Below the pieces are notes generated by a model. It saw nothing but the letters and a program-made list of their open reading frames with translations. It did no database searches and was not told where the DNA came from. A program made the position numbers and the translations under genes. From 67-14 sp035502775 (GTDB taxonomy: Bacteria > Actinomycetota > Thermoleophilia > Solirubrobacterales > 70-9): 64,000 nt of DNA. Positions 35,391 to 44,294 of the stretch are shown piece by piece; the stretch's first letter is position 1; every line of letters begins with the position of its first letter. The stretch covers positions 1-64,000 of the forward strand of contig DATJUB010000078.1 in the NCBI GenBank assembly GCA_035502775.1, given 5' to 3'.

Positions 35391-38168
35391 TCAGTGTCCG
35401 TTTCTGATGTAGTCGATCGGCGGTGCCGGACACGGCACCGGGTTCGGTGAGGACAGAGGCACCGGGAACGGCGGTTGGCCGTAGATGTCCGGGGCACCGT
35501 CGCCACAGGCATCGTGGAAACCATCACCGAGCAGGAACGGCATCAACATCTGCTGGATCGCCGGACTGGTCGCTCCGGGCTGATGCGGGTCGTATCCCTC
35601 GTTGTCGACGGTGGCGTTGCCGGAGACCGGGGCGATGTTCCAATCGGGATTCGCCTTGGTACCGAGAACGGGGTTTCCGTCGACGCCATGGACGACCGGA
35701 CCGGTGTCGGTGGTCATCATCACCGCGTTCTCACCGGGCAGGCCACCCGCCTGGTTGAACTGGCTCGACTGCGCGACCGGGATATTCCAGTACGGATCGA
35801 CCTGATCCATCTTGGTGAACAGGTAGTCGCCTCCGTTGGCCAACACACCGAGATCGGTGATCCGGCCGTCCGCGAGAATCGGACCCTTGGCGGTCGCGCC
35901 GATCGAACGGGCGAGCGTCTGGGTCTGAATGTTCGCGACCTGATGATCACCGAACGATTCCTGGATCAGAACCTCATGTTCAGGGGTTCCGAGCCCACCG
36001 TTCAGGATCGACTTCGAGTAGGCGCTCGGCTCGCCACGATCCCAGAGGACCTGCAGCATCGAGATGCCGATGGCGCGATCGACCGGGTTGGTGTAGGCGG
36101 CGTACACGGTCGGCAGGAACTGGTTGAACTGGGTCGACCGGGTGAGCATCGTGCTGAAACCCATGCCCGGAACGGCCAGGGTGGCCCGCTCCCAGTCCGG
36201 GGCCAGCGCGGTGGTGGCACCGCCGTTGATGCCGCCCAGCGAGACTCCGTAGTAGCCCAGATCCTTGCCGGTGTCGTTCTGATCGACATCGAACACGGGA
36301 ACGCCACCGCTCCGGAACGCCGGGAAGCTGGCGAAGCCATCCTCGTGGGCCAGGGCCCGAGCCAGATAGAGCGTGTTGATGTAGCCCTGCTGTGTGCGAT
36401 CCGGCAGCGCCTCGAAGATCGAGAGGTCGCTGGTGCTGGAGAACACATCGATCATCTTCAGCAGATGCTGGCCCAGATCCTGGTTGGAAAGGCCGATCCA
36501 GTCGGTGCCGCAGGCGACGCCCTCAAGCGCGGCCGGGTAGTACCCGAGCTGCTCGGTCGTCGCGTTGCTCTGCATCAGGCCGTGACCGAAGATGATCGCC
36601 TTGAGACCACTGGTCGCCATCGCGTTCACGTTCTCGCCGGTACGCGGGATGATGCAGGTGAACGGCGCGTCCCAGGTGACCGGGGTGGCACCGTCCATCT
36701 TCTGGGTGGGCAGATCGGAGCCGGGGGCGTAGTTCAGCCGCGAGCCCGAGGCGCACGGGGTGGTAGCCCCGGCCGGATCCTTCGTGTACTCGGTACCCGG
36801 CGCGTTCATGTAGCACGGAACCTCGATCGTGCCGCGGATCCGCTTGAACGCGTAGCGGCTCTGACCGCCACCGCAGGCGGTGGTGGAGTTCGGGCAGGTG
36901 CCGTAGTCGAACGTCGAGTCGATGGTGATGTTCGGGGCATCGCCCTGAATCACGCCGTCGGCCAGGTTCGTGTCACCGAGCTGGTCGAAGGCGTCCTCAC
37001 GCATCGACATCACCCGCTCGGTGAGGTTCTTCTCGGACGCGACGGTGAACTCCCAGGCGACGTTGAGGCTGCCGCGGGGAATACCCGCCGCATCAGTCGC
37101 CGAGAACACGTCGGACATCTGCGCCCGGCGTTCCTCAACCTGCTGGTTCGCGGTCTCGACTCCGTCACGCAGATACTTGAAGACCTCGTTGACCGCGACC
37201 GGCGAACCGCCGACCGTCAGATCGCGAAGGGCGACCACATAGCGCCGGCCGTACTCGAGCGACTGCGCCGGATGGATCAGCATCGTCCGGTCCTGCGCGG
37301 TGCCGTCGACCAGACCGCCACCATGCGGGTTCGGCGTGCCGGGAATCATGTCGAGCTCAGCCCAGATCGGCACGCGCTGATTGTTGGTGGTGTCGATCAG
37401 GACCACACGCTGGGCCGGATCGTCATAGGCACCGATGTTCATCTGAGACACGAAACCGTTCTCGCGGAAAGTCTCCGGCGTGTCCATGCCGGGCACCTTG
37501 GTCACGATCACGTTGTTCGGCGAGAACCCGTCGTTGCGGTTGTACGCCCCGTTGTAGATCGACTTGCCCTCGGCGTTCGTCGGCATGTTCTCGGCCTTGA
37601 AATCGAGGCGGAGTCCGGTATCGGTCGAAGAGTCGGGCTTCGTGAAGTAATCGTTGGGGAAAGGCAGCATGCATGCGACCGGATCGATCGGGTCGCAGTT
37701 CGGAGTCGTCGCCGGATTCGGCTTCTCCACCGGCGGCTCGTCCGGGCCGCAGAGCTTGGCGTCGCGGGCCAGGGTCTTGCCCTTCTTCGCGGTCGCGTTC
37801 TTCTTGCCGCGCTTGTACTTCGCGGTCACCTTGACCGACTGGGCCCCGCACTTGCCGAGCAGCGAGCGTCCCGACGAGGTCAACGCGAGACCGACGGTGC
37901 GCTTGCCCTTTCGTTTGAACTTGATCGTCTTCGCCTTGAAAAGCTTGGCGTTTCCGCCCTTGGCGGCGGAGACCTTCACCTTGGTCTTACCGGTCGATCG
38001 CACCTGCACGCTGAGTTTCTTCGCCTTCAGCAGTGCGGCCTGATTCTTGGTCAGTACCTTCACCGTCACCTTGGCCTTCGAAACCTTGGGCTTCGCGGCG
38101 GCCATACCGGGTAACGCGAGGGCGGTCGTCAGCATCAATGCAACGACGAAAACGAACAGCTTCTTCAA
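35391..38168 (-). CDS. Large secreted alpha/beta-hydrolase-like protein with basic Ig-like N-terminus (paralogue 1)
   Basis: 925-residue exported protein. A signal peptide (LFVFVVALMLTTALALPG) is followed by a Lys-rich Ig-like module of ~125 residues with paired cysteines (GKCGAQSVKVTAKY...DAKLCG). Then comes a domain beginning CDPIDPVACMLPFPNDYFT, resembling the N-terminal region of bacterial extracellular lipases. A hydrolase fold carries the oxyanion region IIFGHGLMQ and the nucleophile elbow YYGVSLGGINGG. It ends CGDGAPDIYGQPPFP. It probably cleaves an extracellular ester or lipid. A second copy of the same architecture lies at 48565-51189. A perfect Crp/GlxR-type box lies upstream. Confidence 0.82.
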   Translation of the reverse strand: MKKLFVFVVALMLTTALALPGMAAAKPKVSKAKVTVKVLTKNQAALLKAKKLSVQVRSTGKTKVKVSAAKGGNAKLFKAKTIKFKRKGKRTVGLALTSSGRSLLGKCGAQSVKVTAKYKRGKKNATAKKGKTLARDAKLCGPDEPPVEKPNPATTPNCDPIDPVACMLPFPNDYFTKPDSSTDTGLRLDFKAENMPTNAEGKSIYNGAYNRNDGFSPNNVIVTKVPGMDTPETFRENGFVSQMNIGAYDDPAQRVVLIDTTNNQRVPIWAELDMIPGTPNPHGGGLVDGTAQDRTMLIHPAQSLEYGRRYVVALRDLTVGGSPVAVNEVFKYLRDGVETANQQVEERRAQMSDVFSATDAAGIPRGSLNVAWEFTVASEKNLTERVMSMREDAFDQLGDTNLADGVIQGDAPNITIDSTFDYGTCPNSTTACGGGQSRYAFKRIRGTIEVPCYMNAPGTEYTKDPAGATTPCASGSRLNYAPGSDLPTQKMDGATPVTWDAPFTCIIPRTGENVNAMATSGLKAIIFGHGLMQSNATTEQLGYYPAALEGVACGTDWIGLSNQDLGQHLLKMIDVFSSTSDLSIFEALPDRTQQGYINTLYLARALAHEDGFASFPAFRSGGVPVFDVDQNDTGKDLGYYGVSLGGINGGATTALAPDWERATLAVPGMGFSTMLTRSTQFNQFLPTVYAAYTNPVDRAIGISMLQVLWDRGEPSAYSKSILNGGLGTPEHEVLIQESFGDHQVANIQTQTLARSIGATAKGPILADGRITDLGVLANGGDYLFTKMDQVDPYWNIPVAQSSQFNQAGGLPGENAVMMTTDTGPVVHGVDGNPVLGTKANPDWNIAPVSGNATVDNEGYDPHQPGATSPAIQQMLMPFLLGDGFHDACGDGAPDIYGQPPFPVPLSSPNPVPCPAPPIDYIRNGH

Positions 38169-38212
38169 TGTTCAACTCCCGAGTCATGGGGCTGCGTCGT
38201 GCCTCCCCTGCA

Positions 38213-38230
38213 GTGTGACTTCTATCACAC
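38213..38230. promoter_or_regulatory. Perfect Crp/GlxR-type operator
   Basis: GTGTGA-CTTCTA-TCACAC is an 18-bp dyad that matches the TGTGA-N6-TCACA consensus of Crp and actinobacterial GlxR exactly. It sits 45 bases upstream of the hydrolase start codon (minus strand) and 86 bases upstream of the propeller-protein start (plus strand). It probably links one or both genes to cyclic-AMP/carbon control. Confidence 0.75.
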
Positions 38231-38315
38231 ACATCACCGTTCTTAAGACTTTGGTCAGATCAGACCCGGCCCAAATGCAGAGGACGGCGAACTCCGGCGG
38301 GCCTAATTTCGACCC

Positions 38316-39569
38316 ATGTCATCCCTCCCTTCCCGGCTCCGCCTGTTCGGTCCGATCGCCCTGCTTCTGCTCATTCTCGTGGCCGTCTCGCTCGCCATTC
38401 CACGTTCGGCCTCGGCAGATTCGGTCGTGTACGTCAAGGGCGGTGACGTATGGCTCGCCGAACCCGACGGCGGCGGGCAGTTCCGGGTCACGTCGACCGG
38501 CGGATACAGCTACGCGTCGCAATCCGAGAACGGCGTGATCGTCGCCGCCAAGGAGAACCGGATCCACCGGATCTCCCGCGGCGGCACGGTCGAGGCCGAG
38601 CTGCCGACCATCGTTCAGAGCTCCGATTGGCACGGTCCGTTCGAGCCGCAGATCTCGCCCGACGGCAAGACCGTCGCCTACGAGTTCTACCGGACGTACG
38701 GCGGCGACATCACCCGTGGAACCGCCTACATCGACGCCCGCGACGGCTCGGTGGTCGGCGAGCTGCAGACCGGATGGTCCTTCCCCGCATGGATCGACAA
38801 CGACCGCACCATGCAGAGCGGATCCCCCAACGCGCTCGCCGCCGACGTGATCATCCGCGGCAAGAACGAGCCCAACAATCAGGGCACTCCCTGGTTCACC
38901 CATCCCGACGCGGGCGGCGTGCGCGACGGCGACATCACCCGGACCGGTGACAAGCTGGCCTTCGTCGCCGGCGACAGCGATCAATTCCTGACCGTGTACC
39001 GGCGGATCGGAGAGCTCGGGGTGGATGTTCCCGAGTACTGCTACCACTACGGCGAGGCGACCGGCGGCAAGTTCCGCTCACCATCGTTCTCTCCCGACGG
39101 CTCCTCGCTCGCCTGGGAGGAAGGCGACGGGATCTACATCGGGCCGATCCCGGACTTCGCCGGAGGCTGCTCGATGCCCGAGATCGAAGGTCCGCTGGTG
39201 ATTCCCGGGGGCACCTTCCCCGACTGGGGACCGGGTGACGTCCCCGCACCGCGGAACCCGTCCCTGGCACCGGCCCGCAGGCAGAAGCTCAGGGCGGCCC
39301 TGAAAGGCGGACTCCTGCTCAGAGCGACCGACATTCCCGCCGGGACCAAGGTCACCGCCGCGATCACCAAAGCCACCGCCCGCAAGGCCGGTCTCGGAAG
39401 GAAGCCGGTGACCGTGGCCAGGGGAACCACCGGGACCTCGTCCACGGTCCGCCTGGCCTTCACCAAGTCAGCGGCCCGCAAGCTGGCCAAGCTGCGCGGC
39501 GTTCCGCTGAAGGTGACGGCTGCCGGCAACGGTGTCCGGGCCGGCCTCGGCCTGACCCTCCGCCGATGA
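38316..39569 (+). CDS. Secreted TolB-like beta-propeller protein with basic C-terminal module
   Basis: 417-residue exported protein. A signal peptide (FGPIALLLLILVAVSLAIPR) precedes PD40/WD40-like propeller strands (VVYVKGGDVWLAEPDGG, QISPDGKTVAYEF, SFSPDGSSLAWEEGDGIYIG). The last ~100 residues form a basic, strand-rich module (LAPARRQKLRAALKGGLLLR...LGLTLRR) related in style to modules in other secreted proteins here. No enzymatic motif is seen. It is divergent from the Crp-box hydrolase gene, so both may respond to the same signal. Confidence 0.75.
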   Translation: MSSLPSRLRLFGPIALLLLILVAVSLAIPRSASADSVVYVKGGDVWLAEPDGGGQFRVTSTGGYSYASQSENGVIVAAKENRIHRISRGGTVEAELPTIVQSSDWHGPFEPQISPDGKTVAYEFYRTYGGDITRGTAYIDARDGSVVGELQTGWSFPAWIDNDRTMQSGSPNALAADVIIRGKNEPNNQGTPWFTHPDAGGVRDGDITRTGDKLAFVAGDSDQFLTVYRRIGELGVDVPEYCYHYGEATGGKFRSPSFSPDGSSLAWEEGDGIYIGPIPDFAGGCSMPEIEGPLVIPGGTFPDWGPGDVPAPRNPSLAPARRQKLRAALKGGLLLRATDIPAGTKVTAAITKATARKAGLGRKPVTVARGTTGTSSTVRLAFTKSAARKLAKLRGVPLKVTAAGNGVRAGLGLTLRR

Positions 39570-39603
39570 GGCCCCGCCCCCTGCTTCATAGTTGACCCCG
39601 GCG

Positions 39604-41595
39604 ATGTCCTTCTCCGGAACCAGACCAGGAGCATGGCTGAACCGGAGAGGGATCACCGGGGTCGATCTGCTCGTCTCCCTGGCCCTGCTCGTCCTGGGTC
39701 AGCTCGAAGTCGCGATCAACGGAGTCGCGGGGAACGAGGCCGCCGCCCATCTGGTCTGGGGAGTGATCGCGCTGGCCGCGCTGGTGCGCCGCATCGCACC
39801 ACTGCCGTTCGCCGTGATCTGCGTCGGCTCACTTCTGCTGCGCATCGTCTTCGAACTGACCCCGATCTATGGTGCGATCGCCCCGATCACGACCCCGCTC
39901 GCGATCTTCGGTCTCGGCCTCTACGCCCGGGGCACACGCCGGTCCGCGATTCTCGCGATCGGCTCGGCACTGACCGTGATCGGGATCCTGGCCTGGGCGG
40001 AGTACGGGCCGCTCGAGTACCAGACCAACGGCGCCGCCTGGCAGTGGCTGCGAACGGTGACGCTCTATCTCGGGGCCGCGTTCGCCGGGATCATGCTGCG
40101 AGACCGGACCGACAGGCTGGCCGAGGTCGAGGCGCGGGTGGCGGCGATGCCGCCATCGGAATCGACCGTGGCGATCGCCCTCTCCGGGGCCAGGACCGCG
40201 ATCGCCCGCGAAGTCCATGCCGTGGTCGAACGCTGCCTGGGCGGAATCGCCTCGGCGATCCGCCGGGCCCGGGAACTGCTTCCCGACGATCCGGCCGCGG
40301 CTCTCAACGCGACCCGGCTCGCCCGCCTCAGCAGCCGTGAGGCCATGGATGAAATGCGGCGCATGCTCGGTCTGCTGAGGACCGAACCGAGCGGCCACCT
40401 TCCGCAATCCCCGCCCTCCGCCCCGGCACAGTCCTTCTGGCAGCGGCTCCTGAGCCGGGCCGAGAGACAGCTGCTGATCGTGCTGCTGCTGGTGAACGGC
40501 GTCCTCAACGCTTTCTTCACCGCCGCGGACAGCGATGAGATCGGCGGCGACCTCTCACTCGGAATCAGGCTGCTCGGAGCCATCCTGACCGCACTGCTCT
40601 TCCTTCCACGGCGGCGGCTTCCCCTGTTCACCGCGATCTCGGTCGGCATCGCGGTATTCGTCCGGGTGGTCGTCTTCGACGACCGTTTCCCCCTCGACAT
40701 CTTCATCTGGGCGGGCGTGTTCGTGGCCGGCGCCTACGTGCCCCGGATCACGGTCGCCGCGGCCGCCGGCATCTTCACGCTCGCCTGTGCGCTCGCAACC
40801 GCCCAGATCTCCGAACCGCAGACACCCCTGATGGTCTACCTCGCCTTCTCGACCACCACCGTGGCCGCCTGGATGGTCGGGGTCGGCTGCCGGGCGAGGG
40901 TCCAGCAGACCAGCGAGATCGAACTGCTCGAGCGGATCGAGCAGGAACGGCGGCGGGACCTCGCCGCGCGGGCGATCCAGACCGAGCGGCTCGGCGTGGC
41001 CCGCGAGATGCATGACCTGATCGGCCACGGCCTCACCTCGATCACGCTTCAGTGCGCGGTCGTCGAGAAGGTGATCCTCGACGACCCCGAACGGGCCGAG
41101 AGGACCCTGAAGACGATCGAGAACCTGACGACGGAGGTTCATTCCGAGCTTTCCGAACTGCTGGCGGCTCTTTCGGGAGAACGGGAACCGGCCCTGCCCG
41201 AACTCTCGGCGATCGGCGAGCTGGTCGATCGGACCCGTTCCGGAGGGCAATCGGTCGATCTGGTCGCGGTCGGTGACCTTGAGTCGGTGCCGATCGGACC
41301 GAGCGCGGCCGCCTACCGGATCGTTCAGGAATCGCTCGCCAACGCGAGCAAGTACGCCGGCCGCGGCGAGGTTCGGGCACGGATCGAGCGACTGCACGAC
41401 CGGATCGCGATCTCGATCGGAAATCCGATCGACGAGCGTTCGGGCAGCGAGGGATTCGGGCTGGGCATCGCCGGCATGCGTGAACGGGCCGAGACCTACG
41501 GCGGCAACTTCAGGGCCGGACCCGACGGCACCGGCGAGTGGCTGGTTCAGGCCGAGGTGCCCTTGTCGCCGGCCAGGATCAGCCCGCTCTCATAG
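39604..41595 (+). CDS. Sensor histidine kinase with two transmembrane blocks and two DHp modules
   Basis: 663-residue membrane kinase. The ATG at 39604 is preferred over the TTG at 39592. Order: first membrane block of about six helices (~14-165); a HisKA_3-type DHp module with IAREVHAVVERCLGG (His ~205) ending EMRRMLGLLRTEP but with no ATPase domain after it; a second membrane block (~290-430); a second DHp with VAREMHDLIGHGLTS (His ~470); then a HATPase domain (RIVQESLANASKYAG; GFGLGIAGMRERA). Only the second DHp has the full H-D motif. It phosphorylates a NarL-type regulator, very likely the one encoded convergently at its 3' end, which it overlaps by 49 bases. Confidence 0.88.
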   Translation: MSFSGTRPGAWLNRRGITGVDLLVSLALLVLGQLEVAINGVAGNEAAAHLVWGVIALAALVRRIAPLPFAVICVGSLLLRIVFELTPIYGAIAPITTPLAIFGLGLYARGTRRSAILAIGSALTVIGILAWAEYGPLEYQTNGAAWQWLRTVTLYLGAAFAGIMLRDRTDRLAEVEARVAAMPPSESTVAIALSGARTAIAREVHAVVERCLGGIASAIRRARELLPDDPAAALNATRLARLSSREAMDEMRRMLGLLRTEPSGHLPQSPPSAPAQSFWQRLLSRAERQLLIVLLLVNGVLNAFFTAADSDEIGGDLSLGIRLLGAILTALLFLPRRRLPLFTAISVGIAVFVRVVVFDDRFPLDIFIWAGVFVAGAYVPRITVAAAAGIFTLACALATAQISEPQTPLMVYLAFSTTTVAAWMVGVGCRARVQQTSEIELLERIEQERRRDLAARAIQTERLGVAREMHDLIGHGLTSITLQCAVVEKVILDDPERAERTLKTIENLTTEVHSELSELLAALSGEREPALPELSAIGELVDRTRSGGQSVDLVAVGDLESVPIGPSAAAYRIVQESLANASKYAGRGEVRARIERLHDRIAISIGNPIDERSGSEGFGLGIAGMRERAETYGGNFRAGPDGTGEWLVQAEVPLSPARISPLS

Positions 41596-42218
41596 GCCGC
41601 CACCACGATCTGGGCCCGGTTGCTCAGGTCCAGCTTCGAAAGGATCGCGGTCACATGGGTCTTGATCGTGCCCTCTCCCAGATACAGGCGTCCGGCTATC
41701 TCGGCGTTGGTCATCCCGGTGGCGACCAGCTTCATCACGTCGAGTTCCCTCGGGGTCAGTTCGTCGAGACCGTCCCGCAGGCCGCCGTCGGGCTCGGGCT
41801 GTCCGACGTAGTGCTCGATCAGCCGCCGGGTGACGGCCGGGGCGAGCAGGGCGTCCCCGGCCGCGACCGTGCGCACCGCGTCGGCGAGACTCTCGGGAGC
41901 GGCGTCCTTCAGCAGGAATCCGTCCGCGCCCGAGCGGAGCGCGGAGAGCACATAGTCGTCGAGATGAAAGGTCGTCACCACCAGAACCTTCACCTTCGGC
42001 ATGCGCTGTCCGATCAGTTCGGTGGCGGCGATGCCATCCATGCCGGGCATGCGTATGTCCATCACGACGACGTCGGGATCCTTCTCGACCGCGAGGTCGA
42101 TCACTTCGTTTCCGTCCTCGGCCTCTCCGACCACGCTGATATCGCCCTCGGACTCGAGGATCATCCTGAGGCCGCCCCTGACCAGCGCCTCGTCATCCGC
42201 CAATACGACCCGGATCAT
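41547..42218 (-). CDS. NarL/FixJ-type response regulator
   Basis: 223-residue two-component regulator. The receiver domain (1-120) has the acidic pair in VVLADDEALVRGG, the phosphoacceptor Asp in VVVMDIRMPGMDG (about residue 54), and Thr and Lys in VVTTFH and FLLKDAAP. The LuxR-type helix-turn-helix (ELTPRELDVMKLVATGMTNA, then TIKTHVTAILSKL) occupies the C-terminus. Its partner is presumably the histidine kinase encoded on the other strand, whose end it overlaps by 49 bases. A 16-bp dyad lies six bases before its start codon and may be its own operator. Targets unknown. Confidence 0.93.
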   Translation of the reverse strand: MIRVVLADDEALVRGGLRMILESEGDISVVGEAEDGNEVIDLAVEKDPDVVVMDIRMPGMDGIAATELIGQRMPKVKVLVVTTFHLDDYVLSALRSGADGFLLKDAAPESLADAVRTVAAGDALLAPAVTRRLIEHYVGQPEPDGGLRDGLDELTPRELDVMKLVATGMTNAEIAGRLYLGEGTIKTHVTAILSKLDLSNRAQIVVAAYESGLILAGDKGTSA

Positions 42219-42223
42219 TGAAA

Positions 42224-42239
42224 CGACTCTAGAGAGTCG
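42224..42239. promoter_or_regulatory. CGACTCT-AG-AGAGTCG dyad before the response regulator
   Basis: A 16-bp inverted repeat (7-bp arms, AG centre) lies between the response regulator start (42218) and the divergent secreted-protein gene (42334). It may be the regulator's own binding site or a hairpin in the 5' leader. The rest of 42240-42333 shows no further signal that I recognise. Confidence 0.4.
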
Positions 42240-42333
42240 GACGGGCGCACAGCCTCCGATCTATCACCAACGGCATACGAGCAATCAACTTTCAGGAGAA
42301 GACGTGAACCTGTCGCGGACCTAGGCTGACCGG

Positions 42334-43386
42334 ATGCACAGTCCCGATCCCGGTCGGTTTTCGGTCTCCCGGCAACCGATCCCGTTCCTTTCCCTGCTCC
42401 TGTTCGCCCTCGCCTGCGTCGCCGGCGGAGTCGCCGACGCCGAGCCGGGAGAGAAGGCCGCACCGGTCGTGACCATCGAGGCGCCGACCGAAGGGCTGGC
42501 CGTCAGCTCACGCTCGCTCACGATCTCGGGAACGGTCGCCGGTGACCCCACCCTGAATGAGGTCAGGGCCTTCATCGACGGGATCGAACGCGGCAGCATG
42601 GGACGCGACGGGCCCCACGCCTTCGACATCGACATCTCGGAGCTGCCCGAGGGGGAGCACACCGCCCAGCTGAGCGCCTTCGACTCTTCCGGAAATCGCG
42701 GCGACTCGGCAGTTCGGAATTTCACGGTCGACCGGACGATCCCGGCCCTGAGCAAAGTCGGTGGGCCCGAACGGGGAGCCGTGGTCACGACTCGCAGGGT
42801 CAAGTTCTCCTACAGCCTCGGCGACGAGCCCGCGAGCACCGAACTGCGCTGCGCGGTCAACGGGATCCCCCTTGCCGGGCTCTGCCCGCTCGATCTCGAG
42901 GTGGAGCTCGAGAACGGGGAGCACACCGTGGCGGCTTTCGCCAAGGATCTGGCCGGCAACCGTACGGTGATCGCCACCACGTTCACGGTCCGGGTGCCGG
43001 ACGATCCGGATCCCGATCCGACCTGTGAGACCGATCCGCGGCTCTGCCCCGACCCTCCCGTCGATTCGCTCGCCCCGACCGTCGGTATTTCCCAGATCCC
43101 CGGGCAGGACCTCAACACCCTGCGACGTGGCCTGAGGCTGAGGGTCAGGTGCTCGGAGATCTGCTCCGGCACGGTCAGGGCGGCCGGGCCGGGAGGGCTG
43201 GCCTTCCGTGGTGATCTCGAGGTGGGCGCACCCGGAGCGGTCGTGCTCAGGGCCGGGCCGACCCGCCGGACCCGCATGAAGCTTCTTCGCCGGAACTCCC
43301 CGGTGAAGTTGAAGGTGACGGCGGTTGCCGCGGACCCCGGCGGCAACCGCTCCGTCGCCCGCCGAACGATCCGAATCCGGCGCTGA
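42334..43386 (+). CDS. Secreted Ig-like repeat protein
   Basis: 350-residue exported protein. An N-terminal hydrophobic stretch (IPFLSLLLFALACVAGGVADA) is followed by bacterial Ig-like domains: residues ~45-135 (VTIEAPTEGLAVSSRSLTIS, then AFDSSGNRGDS) and ~140-225 (GEHTVAAFAKDLAGNRTV). An acidic, Pro-rich linker with DPDPTCETDPRLCPDPP follows. The basic C-terminal module (about 255-350) ends VAADPGGNRSVARRTIRIRR. It probably sits at the cell surface and binds polymers or partners. No catalytic motif is seen. It is divergent from the response regulator and could be one of its targets. Confidence 0.75.
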   Translation: MHSPDPGRFSVSRQPIPFLSLLLFALACVAGGVADAEPGEKAAPVVTIEAPTEGLAVSSRSLTISGTVAGDPTLNEVRAFIDGIERGSMGRDGPHAFDIDISELPEGEHTAQLSAFDSSGNRGDSAVRNFTVDRTIPALSKVGGPERGAVVTTRRVKFSYSLGDEPASTELRCAVNGIPLAGLCPLDLEVELENGEHTVAAFAKDLAGNRTVIATTFTVRVPDDPDPDPTCETDPRLCPDPPVDSLAPTVGISQIPGQDLNTLRRGLRLRVRCSEICSGTVRAAGPGGLAFRGDLEVGAPGAVVLRAGPTRRTRMKLLRRNSPVKLKVTAVAADPGGNRSVARRTIRIRR

Positions 43387-43388
43387 GT

Positions 43389-44294
43389 TCAGGCGGAACC
43401 GGCGACGAGATCCCAGCTGAACCCCGCGATGAGATCAGCGGCCGAGACCGCGTCGGGATGCCGAACCAGGCCGACCGACGCCGCCATCTCGCCGACCAGC
43501 CCGGCCGGCGTGGCCCCCATCCCGACTCGTTCCTCCAGCGTCACCGCACCGTGACGCTTGGCCAGCCGCGAACCATCCTCGCCGAGCATCAGCGGAACGT
43601 GGGCGAAACGATCCGGTGCCTCCAGGCCGAGCCTCTCGTAGAGCCAGAGCTGGCGGACGGTCGAATCGAGCAGGTCATCGCCGCGCACGACCTCCCCGAT
43701 GCCCTGATCGGCATCGTCGACCGTGACCGCGAGGTTGTACGCATGATCCCCGTCGTTTCGCCTCACCACGAAGTCGTCGACCACACCGGACACCCGGCCG
43801 TGGAGCAGATCGTCGAAAGTGAGCTCCGCCGCCCCCGCCCGCACCCTCAGCGCGGGGGGCCGGCCCGAGGCTCGACGCGCGGCCAGTTCGGCCAGGCTCA
43901 GTTCGGCGCAGGTACCCGGATACGCACCTTCGGGCAGGTCGCCATGCGGGGCTGACGAGGCCTCTCGAATCTCAGCCCGGGTGCAGAAGCACTCATATAC
44001 GAGGCCGTCTTCCCGGAGGCGTTCCAGGGCGGCGGCGTACAGCCCGTGCCGTTCGCTCTGCCTGACCGGCTCGGCATCCCACTCGATCCCGATCGTCTCG
44101 AGCTCCGCGATCTGCGTGGCGACGAAATGCTCCCGGGATCGGCCCCTATCCAGATCCTCGATCCGCAGCAGAAAGCTCGCACCGCGTGAGCGGGCGGCGA
44201 GCCAGGCCAGCAGCGCCGTGCGCAGATTGCCCAGATGAAGCTCGCCGGTCGGACTGGGCGCGTACCTTCCCGGACCGGTGGACGACCCGCTCAA
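43389..44294 (-). CDS. gluQ: Glutamyl-Q tRNA(Asp) synthetase
   Basis: 301-residue truncated glutamyl-tRNA-synthetase paralogue that attaches glutamate to queuosine in tRNA-Asp. The ATP motif is RYAPSPTGELHLGNLRTALL. The zinc-binding pattern is ECFCTR ... AYPGTC. The KMSKS-equivalent is RLAKRHGAVTL. As in this family, the anticodon-binding domain is missing, which explains the short length. Its function implies that the organism has queuosine in tRNA-Asp; no queuosine genes lie in this window. Its start overlaps the end of the upstream glycosylase-like gene by four bases, so the two are coupled. Confidence 0.88.
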   Translation of the reverse strand: MSGSSTGPGRYAPSPTGELHLGNLRTALLAWLAARSRGASFLLRIEDLDRGRSREHFVATQIAELETIGIEWDAEPVRQSERHGLYAAALERLREDGLVYECFCTRAEIREASSAPHGDLPEGAYPGTCAELSLAELAARRASGRPPALRVRAGAAELTFDDLLHGRVSGVVDDFVVRRNDGDHAYNLAVTVDDADQGIGEVVRGDDLLDSTVRQLWLYERLGLEAPDRFAHVPLMLGEDGSRLAKRHGAVTLEERVGMGATPAGLVGEMAASVGLVRHPDAVSAADLIAGFSWDLVAGSA

